A stretch of 64,000 bases of DNA, taken from positions 535,332 to 599,331 of the forward strand of contig DAORJK010000001.1 of assembly GCA_035438985.1 (NCBI GenBank), read 5' to 3'. Below are positions 1-9,600 of this stretch, in pieces. Each line of letters begins with the position of its first letter. Position 1 is the first letter of the stretch. The position numbers and the translations under genes are program-made. The notes below the pieces were generated by a model. It saw only the letters and a program-made list of their open reading frames with translations, was not told the DNA's origin and did not search any database. Origin of the DNA: UBA4408 sp002389785. GTDB lineage: Bacteria > Bacteroidota > Bacteroidia > UBA4408.

Positions 1-1
1 A

Positions 2-454
2 GGTCACATGTGTTCAGCACGCAAGAGTAATAAGGTAAAGCTTCTTCCTGTTAAAGCTAATAAAACGAAACAAAGACATCGCTACTTTAATTATTTACTA
101 ATTGAGCAACAAAATAAAACCTTCTTACATAAACGAGGCTCAGGTGATATTTGGCAAGGTTTGTATGAGTTCCCACTAATCGAAACTCCAAAGGCTGTTT
201 CCGAAAAACAACTTCTTAAAACTTCACAATTTAACCAACTGATTGGTAAAACTAAATTTAAACTTACCAGCGTTTCTCCAACCACTAAACATGTTCTCAG
301 TCATCAAATTTTACATGCAAGGTTTTATCACTTGACTTTACAAAACAAACTTCCTTTACCATCTGAAAATGGATTTATCGTAGTTAAAACAGAAGACATA
401 AATAAACATGCATTGCCAAAGTTAATTGAGCGTTATTTTGCTTCTGCAGTATAA
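2..454 (+). CDS. mutY: A/G-specific adenine glycosylase MutY, C-terminal part (5' end outside window)
   Basis: The reading frame is open to the window edge, so only the last ~151 residues are present. The Cys in the first codons (GHMCSAR) sits where the last ligand of the MutY [4Fe-4S] cluster is expected, so the true start lies upstream. The rest matches the MutY C-terminal NUDIX-like domain that recognises 8-oxoguanine: a strand rich in basic residues, then RGSGDIWQGLYEFP, which resembles the usual 'R...GLWGLWEFP' segment, and a late SHQ-H motif (LSHQILHARFY). MutY removes adenine mispaired with 8-oxoG in base-excision repair. The catalytic helix-hairpin-helix domain lies outside the window. 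Family identification is firm; completeness of the gene cannot be judged. Confidence 0.9.
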   Translation, partial: GHMCSARKSNKVKLLPVKANKTKQRHRYFNYLLIEQQNKTFLHKRGSGDIWQGLYEFPLIETPKAVSEKQLLKTSQFNQLIGKTKFKLTSVSPTTKHVLSHQILHARFYHLTLQNKLPLPSENGFIVVKTEDINKHALPKLIERYFASAV

Positions 455-687
455 ATTCTGGAAACAATGAACAACTGCCATCTTTAAAAAGAATGCAGTA
501 TAGTTATGATTTTGATAAAAATAATGACTGCTAAAATGCATTAATTGGTAAATCTCTTATTAAATTCTTAGATAGCAATAATTTACTAGACTGCATAAGT
601 ATGTAAGAATGCTTTTCTAATTTGTTCATGATTAAGCTATTTATTATCTTGCAATTTAGTATTATATCAAATTTTAATTCATTTATC

Positions 688-3600
688 ATGATATCAAAAC
701 ATCTCACTCAAATTTTATTTTTTATTTCACTCTACTCAACTAATACTTTTTCACAATACTGTATACCCGTTTCAACATTTGGTTCATCAAATAGCGATCA
801 GGTATCAAGCGTAGTCATTGACGGGAGCAATTATGCTGGTTCATCTAATTCATATGATAGCCTTTACACTTCATTTGGATGTGAAATTAAAATGATGACC
901 AACTTTACACACAAAATTTTTATAGGTACAACAGGAGTCGGATCAACTTATGCGCTATTTTTTGATTTCAATTCAGATGGTGATTTTATTGATATAGATG
1001 AAAAAATTGGAGAGGCAGTTGACCCGGGAAATCCTGATATGCTTTATTTTAATGTTACAATACCTGCCTCAACCTCTGGAAACATAAGAGGAAGAATTAG
1101 ATGTGCTGAATCCGGAGTAACAAATCTATCACCTTGTTCATCGTATAATTACGGCACTACCCTTGATTTTTGGACCCAGATCAATTCACTTTCAAATTAT
1201 CCAACTGTAGGATATTGTTTTCCCGAGCATGCATGTAACAACTATCCTGCATCTATAAGTAATATTTATTTTATTGATCGAAATATAGCTAGTCTATCAA
1301 GTTTCAGCTATTTTGATCATAGCAATGCCTCAATTAATGCGAATGGAAATTATTCAGTAACGATCAATCTGCAAGGTGAATATTATTTATGGGCTGATTA
1401 TAATCGAGATGGTCAATTTACAAATGTGAATGAATATTTAGGTGTTCAATATAGTCTGCCGAATAGCCAAGGAGGCACTAATCCAGCCTCATTTAATTTT
1501 AATATACCTTCAAATTTGAAACAAGGGCCCTTTATGTTTCGACTCCGATACTTTCCATTATTTACTATTAACACATCTCCTCCTTCTCCTTGTGATGCAA
1601 ATTCATATTACAATGACATTGATGTACTGTATACTGGGAACAATTATTGTGATTCATTGCATAGTCAACTATGCAATTCTAATACTATTCAATCAGTATC
1701 AATTTCAGGAACAAATTTCGCCAATTTAAATAATGGATGTGGCAACCTAAACGGCAATTCCTATACAATTTTCGATCCCAGTGCCAATACTACTGCAACA
1801 GTTGAGAACGGTCAACCTATTAAAATTAATGTCCAAACAGATAGCTTATCGAACGTTGCATTATGGTTAGATTTCAACAATGATTTAGTTTTTGATATAG
1901 ATGAATACACATGTATTTCAACATTTACCAACTCACCTGGTACTTTGATTCCATCTAACTTAAAAAATGGTGATTTAATTCCATTACGTATAAGAAGCTC
2001 TTCAATTACAGAACCAATTGGCCCTGGCGATGCTTGTAAACTTTTAAATTCAGGTGAAACAGAAGATTATTTGCTTACTGTTGCTACTAATTTAGCTGGT
2101 GTGACATTTAAACTAGATATGACCCCTGCAATTAATCAGGCCATTTTTAATATAGCTGGAGGAGACAATGTTGAAATGGTTAGATACTTGCCGAATAATA
2201 ATTACCAATTTATTGCTTTGACCTATGATATTGGAAATATATTTAGATCAACAATCAACACTTTTCACAACGGTGATAACATCTATTATAAATTTAGAAT
2301 TAATCACAATTGGTCAACCTTTGAAGTTGCTTCCAAAAATTACGTAGTGAGTAATGGAGATACTGTTTTCAATATTTGGGATGCTTCAACATTAACCATT
2401 ACAGATATTACCTATAAAGTTCCGGTAACATTTAGGGTAGATATGAGCCATGAGCAAATTTCTCCATTCGGAGTTAGAATGATTGGAAATTTCAATCAAT
2501 GGGATTTGGATTCAACAAGTATGACACCTATAGGAAACGGTATTTATGAAGCAACTGTTTTACTTGATACTGTTTCTAATATCTCATATCAGTTTGTAAA
2601 CGGCAATTTAATTGCTGACCATGAAAATATCTCATGTGATTGTGGAACTTACGATAGCAATAAGGGTAATTTGCGATTCCTCGATATTGTTGAAGAAGCG
2701 GATACAATTCCTATAGTATGTTATGGTTCTTGTGTACCATGCTTCCTTCCAACTGCTCAATTTACAAATCAATCAGCTATAATTGCTTGCAGCTCATCTC
2801 AGATTTTTCTACCTTTTACAACTAGTCCCGGCTTTCAACCAGGTAACAATTTCTCTGCTGAATTGTCTGACAACACAGGAAGTTTTAACAATCCAACATC
2901 TCTGGGAAATATAAATTCAACGCAAAATGATTCTATATTAGCTAGTTTTCCTAACTTTTTTTTAGGTACAGGTAATGGATACACTATTCGGTTAGTTTCA
3001 TCTTCACCCTATTTGATTTTAGATTCTATTTCAATATTCGCCAACAATTCTCCGATCGTATCTTTAGGGCCAGACACCACTATCTGTGAAGGAGATAGTA
3101 TTGAATTGTTTTTAATTAATAGTTCTCAATCAAATTTAGCAAGTATTAATTGGAGCAACGGATTGCATCAAAACCAAACAACTCAGGTTACAACACCATT
3201 TGTAAATACAATTTATTCTGTAATTGTTGTGGATACATTAGGATGCACATCCTTCGATGACAAAATCATATTGCTTAGTTCAGTGCCTTCACCCCCTCAA
3301 CTTAGCTTTAATCAAGGTTATTTAATTTGCTCTACTCCTGCTCAAAATTATTCTTGGTATTTAAATGGTGTTTCTATTTTACAAAATGACAATGATTCAC
3401 TTTCAATTTTATCAACCGGGCTTTATAAACTTTGTATATCAAACCAATTTGGTTGTACATCATGTACAAATTATAATTATACTGGAATTGATGAAAGTTA
3501 TGAAAGCCAAGTTTCTGTTTCTCCAACACCTTTCAATAATAAACTGAATATTGCTTTAAAAAATGAAAATATTTCGACAACAAAAATCGATTTTTATAAT

Positions 3601-3759
3601 GTGCATGGGGTACTGGTTTTTACTAAAATAGTTGATAATTCACTATTAGAAATATCAACCTCCAATTGGACAGATGGAATCTATTTTTTCATAGCAACTT
3701 CGAACGAAAAAATACTTATTCGAAAGAAGTTATTGAAAATAAGAACTGCATTCGAATAA
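688..3759 (+). CDS. Secreted GEVED-domain protein with CBM-like modules and type A T9SS sorting domain
   Basis: Start chosen at the ATG at 688 because it places a good signal peptide (MISKHLTQILFFISLYSTNTFSQ region) at the N terminus; a TTG at 622 and an ATG at 628 would put another hydrophobic stretch in front. The mature protein has three GEVED-type modules, marked by FDFNSDGDF near residue 89, ADYNRDGQF near 232 and LDFNNDLVF near 391. Two E-set/glycogen-binding-like modules follow, starting VTFKLDM (about 472) and VTFRVDM with GNFNQWD (about 580). An Ig/PKD-like module (GPDTTICEGDSI, about 790) comes next, and a type A sorting domain (SPTPFNNK to the end, from about 945). Such proteins cross the outer membrane by T9SS and are retained at the surface or released. 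The carbohydrate-binding role is inferred from the VTFRVDM module only; no catalytic domain is visible. 1,023 residues. Confidence 0.8.
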   Translation: MISKHLTQILFFISLYSTNTFSQYCIPVSTFGSSNSDQVSSVVIDGSNYAGSSNSYDSLYTSFGCEIKMMTNFTHKIFIGTTGVGSTYALFFDFNSDGDFIDIDEKIGEAVDPGNPDMLYFNVTIPASTSGNIRGRIRCAESGVTNLSPCSSYNYGTTLDFWTQINSLSNYPTVGYCFPEHACNNYPASISNIYFIDRNIASLSSFSYFDHSNASINANGNYSVTINLQGEYYLWADYNRDGQFTNVNEYLGVQYSLPNSQGGTNPASFNFNIPSNLKQGPFMFRLRYFPLFTINTSPPSPCDANSYYNDIDVLYTGNNYCDSLHSQLCNSNTIQSVSISGTNFANLNNGCGNLNGNSYTIFDPSANTTATVENGQPIKINVQTDSLSNVALWLDFNNDLVFDIDEYTCISTFTNSPGTLIPSNLKNGDLIPLRIRSSSITEPIGPGDACKLLNSGETEDYLLTVATNLAGVTFKLDMTPAINQAIFNIAGGDNVEMVRYLPNNNYQFIALTYDIGNIFRSTINTFHNGDNIYYKFRINHNWSTFEVASKNYVVSNGDTVFNIWDASTLTITDITYKVPVTFRVDMSHEQISPFGVRMIGNFNQWDLDSTSMTPIGNGIYEATVLLDTVSNISYQFVNGNLIADHENISCDCGTYDSNKGNLRFLDIVEEADTIPIVCYGSCVPCFLPTAQFTNQSAIIACSSSQIFLPFTTSPGFQPGNNFSAELSDNTGSFNNPTSLGNINSTQNDSILASFPNFFLGTGNGYTIRLVSSSPYLILDSISIFANNSPIVSLGPDTTICEGDSIELFLINSSQSNLASINWSNGLHQNQTTQVTTPFVNTIYSVIVVDTLGCTSFDDKIILLSSVPSPPQLSFNQGYLICSTPAQNYSWYLNGVSILQNDNDSLSILSTGLYKLCISNQFGCTSCTNYNYTGIDESYESQVSVSPTPFNNKLNIALKNENISTTKIDFYNVHGVLVFTKIVDNSLLEISTSNWTDGIYFFIATSNEKILIRKKLLKIRTAFE

Positions 3760-3844
3760 ACTTTGAGAAGATAATTAATAATTAGAATCTTTAAAAAAGA
3801 GTGAAAACTCTCAGTAGTTAATAAATGTACTCCTAATCTGCCTC

Positions 3845-3881
3845 AAAAAAAACTCCCCATATGCAGCATTGCAATGGGGAG
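3845..3881 (-). terminator. Rho-independent terminator of the hmgA-hpd operon
   Basis: Inverted repeat CTCCCCAT (3853-3860) and ATGGGGAG (3874-3881) with a 13-base loop. Read on the minus strand it is followed by a T-run (complement of the A-run at 3845-3852), as expected downstream of hpd, which ends at 3904. Confidence 0.8.
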
Positions 3882-3903
3882 CTTTAGCAGTATTTATTTC
3901 TAG

Positions 3904-5064
3904 TTATAAAGTTCCTCTTTTCTCTTGTTCTCGTTCAATAGACTCGAATAAAGCTTTGAAATTTCCTGCTCCAAAACCTTTTGCTCCCATGCGTTGTATA
4001 ATTTCGAAAAACAAGGTAGGACGATCCTCGAGTGGCTTAGTAAAAATCTGAAGTAAATAACCATCCTCATCGGCATCTACTAAAATTGCTAACTTTTCAA
4101 TTACACTCAAATCCTCCTTCATCATGCTCATGTGCTTCCCTAAACGATTCGGAATTTCTTCATAATATGCATGAGGTGGTGCCGATAAAAACTCAACACC
4201 TCTGGCTCTAAGTTCCATCACTGTTTTTATAATATCGTCGGTAGCAATGGCCATGTGTTGTACTCCCGGTCCTTCATAAAAATCAATATATTCTTCAATC
4301 TGCGATTTCTTTTTCCCTTTGGCTGGTTCATTAATTGGAAATTTTATTCTTCCATTACCATTACTCATAACCTTGCTCATTAGGGCTGAATATTCGGTGG
4401 TTATTTGCTTGTCGTCAAACGATAAAAAATTTACAAATCCCATTACCTCTTCATACCACTTCACCCATTGGTTCATTTCTCCCCAGCCTACATTGCCTAC
4501 CATGTGATCAATAAATTTTAATCCAACCGGAGTCGGATTATAATCTGACTTCCAAGTTTGATATCCCGGTAAAAAAGTTCCTTTATAATTCTTACGTTCA
4601 ACGAACATATGAACTGTTTCACCATAGGTGTAAATTCCTGATCGAACAACTTCACCGTGCTCATCCTTTTCAACTGTAGGCTCCATAAAAGGCTTTGCTC
4701 CTCGTTTTACTGTTTCTTCAAACGATTTTTTAGCATCTTCTACCCAAAGTGCAATAATCTTTACACCATCTCCATGCTTTGTTAAATGCTGATTAATTGG
4801 AGACGTAGAGTTAAGCGGAGTAGTAAGTACTATGCGAATTTTATCTTGTGCTAACACATACGAAGCATAGTCTTTACAACCGGTTTCAAGTCCTTTGTAA
4901 GCATACGACTGAAATCCAAATGCCGTTTTATAAAAATGCGCTGCTTGCTTGGCGTTACCTACATATAATTCAACATAGTCGGTCCCTAGCAAAGGCAAAA
5001 AGTCTTGCGCTCCTTCAAATATTTTTTCCAAACCGTATTCAACATTTTTTATTTCTGTGGCCAT
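3904..5064 (-). CDS. hpd: 4-hydroxyphenylpyruvate dioxygenase
   Basis: Converts 4-hydroxyphenylpyruvate to homogentisate in tyrosine catabolism; an Fe(II) enzyme of the vicinal-oxygen-chelate fold. The sequence has the two-barrel layout and the three iron ligands of the family: His187 in KFIDHMVGN, His270 in GVQHMAIATDDI, and Glu354 in FFEIIQRMG. The C-terminal stretch FGAGNFKALFESIE closes the active site in known HPPDs. 386 residues, close to the usual 350-390. It lies 65 bp downstream of hmgA on the same strand, so the two steps tyrosine-derived keto acid to homogentisate to maleylacetoacetate are probably co-transcribed. The later enzymes (maleylacetoacetate isomerase, fumarylacetoacetase) are not in this window. 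Confidence 0.96.
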   Translation of the reverse strand: MATEIKNVEYGLEKIFEGAQDFLPLLGTDYVELYVGNAKQAAHFYKTAFGFQSYAYKGLETGCKDYASYVLAQDKIRIVLTTPLNSTSPINQHLTKHGDGVKIIALWVEDAKKSFEETVKRGAKPFMEPTVEKDEHGEVVRSGIYTYGETVHMFVERKNYKGTFLPGYQTWKSDYNPTPVGLKFIDHMVGNVGWGEMNQWVKWYEEVMGFVNFLSFDDKQITTEYSALMSKVMSNGNGRIKFPINEPAKGKKKSQIEEYIDFYEGPGVQHMAIATDDIIKTVMELRARGVEFLSAPPHAYYEEIPNRLGKHMSMMKEDLSVIEKLAILVDADEDGYLLQIFTKPLEDRPTLFFEIIQRMGAKGFGAGNFKALFESIEREQEKRGTL

Positions 5065-5129
5065 TATTTCTTTTAATTAGAGTGTTAAATTTCTTGTAAT
5101 ACAATGTTTGATCTGCAGATTATTTTTAC

Positions 5130-6287
5130 TTATTCTACCCAACTTTTATAATAGCTGCCATCATCTATTTTCATAGCTTCTTCAGTTACCATTAAAGGTC
5201 TAAACGTATCCACCATTACAGCTAATTCTTGAGTTTCCTTTTGACCAATGCTTCGTTCCATAGCTCCCGGTGCCGGTCCATGAGGGATTCCTTTTGGATG
5301 CAAGGTAATATGTCCTTGCTCAATATTGTTTCTGCTCATAAAATCCCCATCTACATAATACAATACTTCATCGCTATCTATATTGCTGTGATTGTAAGGA
5401 GCAGGAATCGCTAAAGGATGATAATCGTACAGTCGCGGACAAAATGAACAAACTACAAAAGTGGAAGTTTCAAAAGTTTGATGTACCGGTGGTGGCAAAT
5501 GAACTCTACCGGTTAATGGTTCAAAATTATGAATGCTGAACCCGAATGGAAAATTATAACCATCCCAACCTACAACATCAAAAGGATGTGTTGCATAAAC
5601 CACATCATGCAATCTATTTTCCTTTTTAATCTTTATCAAAAAATCACCCTTTTCATCATAGGTTTCTATCACTTTGGGAAGTTTAAAATCGCGCTCACAA
5701 AAGGGTGAATGCTCCAACAATTGCCCACTGCTGCTTTTGTATCTCTTAGGTGTATAAAAAGGGGCATGTGATTCAACGTAAAACAACCGATTATCAGTAG
5801 TTTCAAACTCCATCTGATAAATCATTCCTCTTGGAATAATCAGGTAATCGCCATATTCAAAGGGAATATTGCCCATAAAGGTGCGCAAGGTTCCTTTTCC
5901 TTTATGAATAAAAATCAACTCGTCAGCATCGGCATTTTTATAAAAGTAAGTGCGCATCGATTCCTTGGGTGCTGCTAAACCTATCGTGCAATCAGCATTA
6001 ACCAGCACTGCTTTACGACTTTCTAAAAAATCATTCACCGGAAGTATGTTGAATCCTTTTAAGAGCAGGGCCTTTATATTTTTATCGATGGCAATTTTAG
6101 GACTTACATCAACTGATTGAAGTATTTCCTTTACTTGAGTGGGACGTTGCGCGTGGTATAATAAAGAGGAGTGACCGTTAAAACCTTCCGTTCCAAACAA
6201 CTGTTCATAATAGTATCCTCCGGCAGGCTTTTTATATTGTGTATGACGCTTTTGAGGGATCGCTCCTAAGGTATGATAAATGGGCAT
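5130..6287 (-). CDS. hmgA: Homogentisate 1,2-dioxygenase
   Basis: Opens the homogentisate ring to maleylacetoacetate using non-haem iron. The sequence shows the cupin-type core typical of the family: DADELIFIHKGKG, GDYLIIPRG, and the C-terminal catalytic part with SFCPRLYDYHP, the NHSNIDSDE segment and HPKGIPHGPAPGA, where the His and acidic iron ligands are expected. 385 residues; this matches the shorter bacterial form rather than the ~430-residue eukaryotic one. First gene of a two-gene minus-strand operon with hpd. A TAnnTTTG box lies ~55 bp upstream of its start. Very little else it could be. Confidence 0.94.
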   Translation of the reverse strand: MPIYHTLGAIPQKRHTQYKKPAGGYYYEQLFGTEGFNGHSSLLYHAQRPTQVKEILQSVDVSPKIAIDKNIKALLLKGFNILPVNDFLESRKAVLVNADCTIGLAAPKESMRTYFYKNADADELIFIHKGKGTLRTFMGNIPFEYGDYLIIPRGMIYQMEFETTDNRLFYVESHAPFYTPKRYKSSSGQLLEHSPFCERDFKLPKVIETYDEKGDFLIKIKKENRLHDVVYATHPFDVVGWDGYNFPFGFSIHNFEPLTGRVHLPPPVHQTFETSTFVVCSFCPRLYDYHPLAIPAPYNHSNIDSDEVLYYVDGDFMSRNNIEQGHITLHPKGIPHGPAPGAMERSIGQKETQELAVMVDTFRPLMVTEEAMKIDDGSYYKSWVE

Positions 6288-6340
6288 TGGTGTATAAATT
6301 AAATGATTTTCATTTCGTTTTTGTGCGAAAGAAATATGCG

Positions 6341-6348
6341 CAAAAATA
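6341..6348 (-). promoter_or_regulatory. Candidate -7 box for hmgA-hpd
   Basis: Minus-strand TATTTTTG matches the Bacteroidota -7 consensus TAnnTTTG, about 55 bases before the hmgA start. No clear -33 TTG was found at the usual spacing, so this is tentative. Confidence 0.45.
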
Positions 6349-6492
6349 AGGAATTTTAAACTGTAATTTCAGCATAAAATGTTGCATTCTTTAAATTCGA
6401 TTCAGCAAATTTTAGATTTTAAACTTGGTTATCTGACTTCTTAAAATTCTCCCTTCTGTAGGTTAGGGATTACAATTATCAATTAAAATCAT

Positions 6493-6500
6493 TAGATTTG
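6493..6500 (+). promoter_or_regulatory. Candidate -7 box for the giant adhesin gene
   Basis: TAGATTTG fits TAnnTTTG. It would give a leader of roughly 160 bases before the ATG at 6665. No -33 TTG at the expected distance; tentative. Confidence 0.35.
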
Positions 6501-6664
6501 CTTGTTTGTATAGCAGGTAGCGAAGAGCAAATAAAAAATCATCTTCAAAAGAAGCTGATTTCGACCATGGTGTTTGCATGCTTCCTCTACCTTCAAATAT
6601 GAAGAAAGTTTAAAGTTAACAAGGAATGTTGCGTTTTTCAATTGTGCAAAATTTTACCCCAATT

Positions 6665-9600
6665 ATGTATTTATCCATCCGTAATCACACTATTCATCTA
6701 TTTGTTGTATTAGTAACAACAATTGCTTTTAGTGCTCAAGCTCAAAAAAATTCAGGTACCCCTTTTGTTCAAAAACAAAATTCTTTTTCCCATTCATCCT
6801 ATTTAGGATACTCAAATTTGGAAAGTACAAAGCCTTCTGAAAAAAAATTACTTGCTGCTAACTTTATTTCTAAACCTGATATTTCAACTGCCCCATCGGC
6901 TGTTGATGATGCTTATTCAGTAGATGAAGATAATATTTTCACAAGTACGATTCCATCTACTGGATTGCTTGCAAATGACACAGATTTAGATGGCGATAAT
7001 TTGAGCGTTTCACTGGTCCCAACTATCGCTCCACAACATGGCTTACTTGTGTTAAATGCCGATGGTACATTTTCATATACTCCCGTTAGTGATTATAATG
7101 GTACTGATTCATTTGTATATGAAGTATGCGACGATGCAGCAATTCAAGAATGTTCAACAGCGAATGTAACAATTACAATAAATTCAGTAAACGATAATCC
7201 GGTTGCAGTTAACGATGCTGCTGTTCCGGATCCTATTGAAGATACACCCTATTCCGGATTCGGCCTTTTACTAAACGATTCGGACGTTGATGCAGGTGAT
7301 TTGCTTTCGGTGTCAACTACAGCAGTGTCAGGTCCCTTGCACGGAACTTTAGTTTTAAATTCAGACGGCTCTTACACCTATAGCCCTGCTTTAAATTATA
7401 GTGGCAACGATTCTTTTACATACGAAGTTTGCGACAATGGATTGCCTATTGCCTGTGCCCAAGCTTTAGTTTCGCTCAACATACAACCGGTTAACGATGC
7501 GCCACAAGCGCTTGCCGATGCCTATTCTACTGCTGAAGATCAAACTTTGAATGCTGCATCAGTACTGGTCAATGATTCAGATCCTGAAAATGATTTGCTT
7601 TCTGTTTCGGTAGTGCCACTTTCAAACGTCACTCATGGTTCACTTCTTTTAAACTCTAATGGCACGTTTAGTTATACCCCTGCGGCTAATTACAATGGTA
7701 GTGATAGTTTTGAATACGAAGTGTGTGATAACGGAACTCCTGTAATGTGCAGCAGTGCTTTAGTAACATTAACAGTTAACCCTAGCAATGATGCTCCTGC
7801 TGCAGTTGATGATGCGGTAATTACCAATGAAGATGTGGTATTGAATGGAACTTCCTTACTTGCAAACGACAGCGACCTCGATGGGCATGCATTAACGATA
7901 AATACTACACCGCTAGTGAATCCTATTCATGGAAATGTGCTAATCAATATTGATGGAACTTATACATATACACCATCAGCAAACTATTTCGGCAACGATA
8001 GTTTTACCTATCAAATTTGCGATAATGGGGTTCCTGTGCTTTGTAGTTCCGCTTTGGTAACTGTCACCATTAATCCTGTAAATGATGCTCCTGTTGCAGT
8101 AGCCGACATCGCTAGTACTGATGAAGATGTTGTTTTAAACGGAACTACTTTATTGGCGAACGATAGCGATCCTGAAGGAAACTTACTTACCGTCACCACA
8201 TCACCAATAACGGCACCATTGCACGGTAATTTGATTTTAAACTCCAACGGAACTTATTCCTACACTCCTTTTGCAAATTATTCCGGAAGCGACTCATTTG
8301 TATATGAAGTTTGTGACAATGGTTCTCCGATACAATGCGCTACTGCAAGTGTTTCGATCACTGTTAATGCAATAGCTGATAATCCTATAGCAACAAACGA
8401 TAATTATTCAACCAATGAAGATGTATTGCTTAATGGAACTAGTGTATTAGTAAACGATAGCGATGGGGATGGTGATTTATTAAGCGTAAACACAACACCC
8501 ATAACCAATGTTACAAATGGCTTATTGGTATTAAATTCAGATGGTACTTTTATTTATATTCCGGGAGCTAACTTCAGCGGTAGTGATAGCTTTGTTTACG
8601 AAGTGTGTGATGGAGCTTTCAATTGCACAACGGGTACAGCTGTAATTACGATTATTGCAGTGAACGATGCGCCCATTGCCCAAAACGATGTTGCAATAGT
8701 TGCTGAAGACGCAGTATTAAATGGTAGTTCATTACTTTCTAACGACAGTGATCCAGAATCCAATTTGTTAAGTATCTCAACTACTCCTTTACTTGCACCG
8801 TTGCATGGAAGTTTGCTTATCAACCCAAATGGAACATATAGTTATACGCCGGTTTCTAATTACAATGGCCCAGATAGCTTTGTCTATCAAGTGTGTGATA
8901 ATGGATCTCCATCTGCTTGCGCTAGTGCTACTGTTTCCATTACAGTAAATTCTGTAAACGACGCTCCCACTGCAATTGCCGACAATGTAATCACCAATGA
9001 AGATGTGGTTCTAAACGGAGCTTCACTTCTTTTGAACGACTCAGATGTCGATGGAAATACCATCAGTATTAGTACAACACCGGTGAGTGCTCCATCTTTT
9101 GGAACACTCACCATTAACTCCAACGGAACTTTTCAATATACTCCAAACTCAAATTTCAATGGTACCGACAGCTTTATTTATCGAATATGCGATAATGGAA
9201 CTCCTTCTCAATGTGCTACTGCACTAGTTACTATTGCAATAAATTCAGTAAACGACAGCCCGATGGCTCTTCCAGATGCAGCATCAACTGCCGAAGACAA
9301 TGTGTTAATAGGCACTTCGTTATTGACAAACGATAGTGATCCTGATGGAAATGCATTAACACTTTCAACCTTACCGCTTGTAAATCCAACCCATGGCTTG
9401 CTAACGTTAAACGCTAGTGGAACATATGTATATACACCTACTTTAAACTATTCGGGCACCGATAGTTTTGTGTATGAGGTTTGCGACAATGCAGCACCTG
9501 CTGCATGCTCATCAGCACTTGTAACCATCACGATTACTCCGGTAAATGATGCCCCTTCACTTGTAAATGATACTTATACTACTGCTGAGGATACCCCATT

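Larger units (their letters stand above)
6288..6664. other. Divergent intergenic region between hmgA and the giant adhesin gene
   Basis: 377 bases with no convincing gene. It separates two divergently transcribed units and holds a candidate -7 box for each direction (6341-6348 minus, 6493-6500 plus). No palindromic operator or RNA gene was recognised. Confidence 0.6.
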
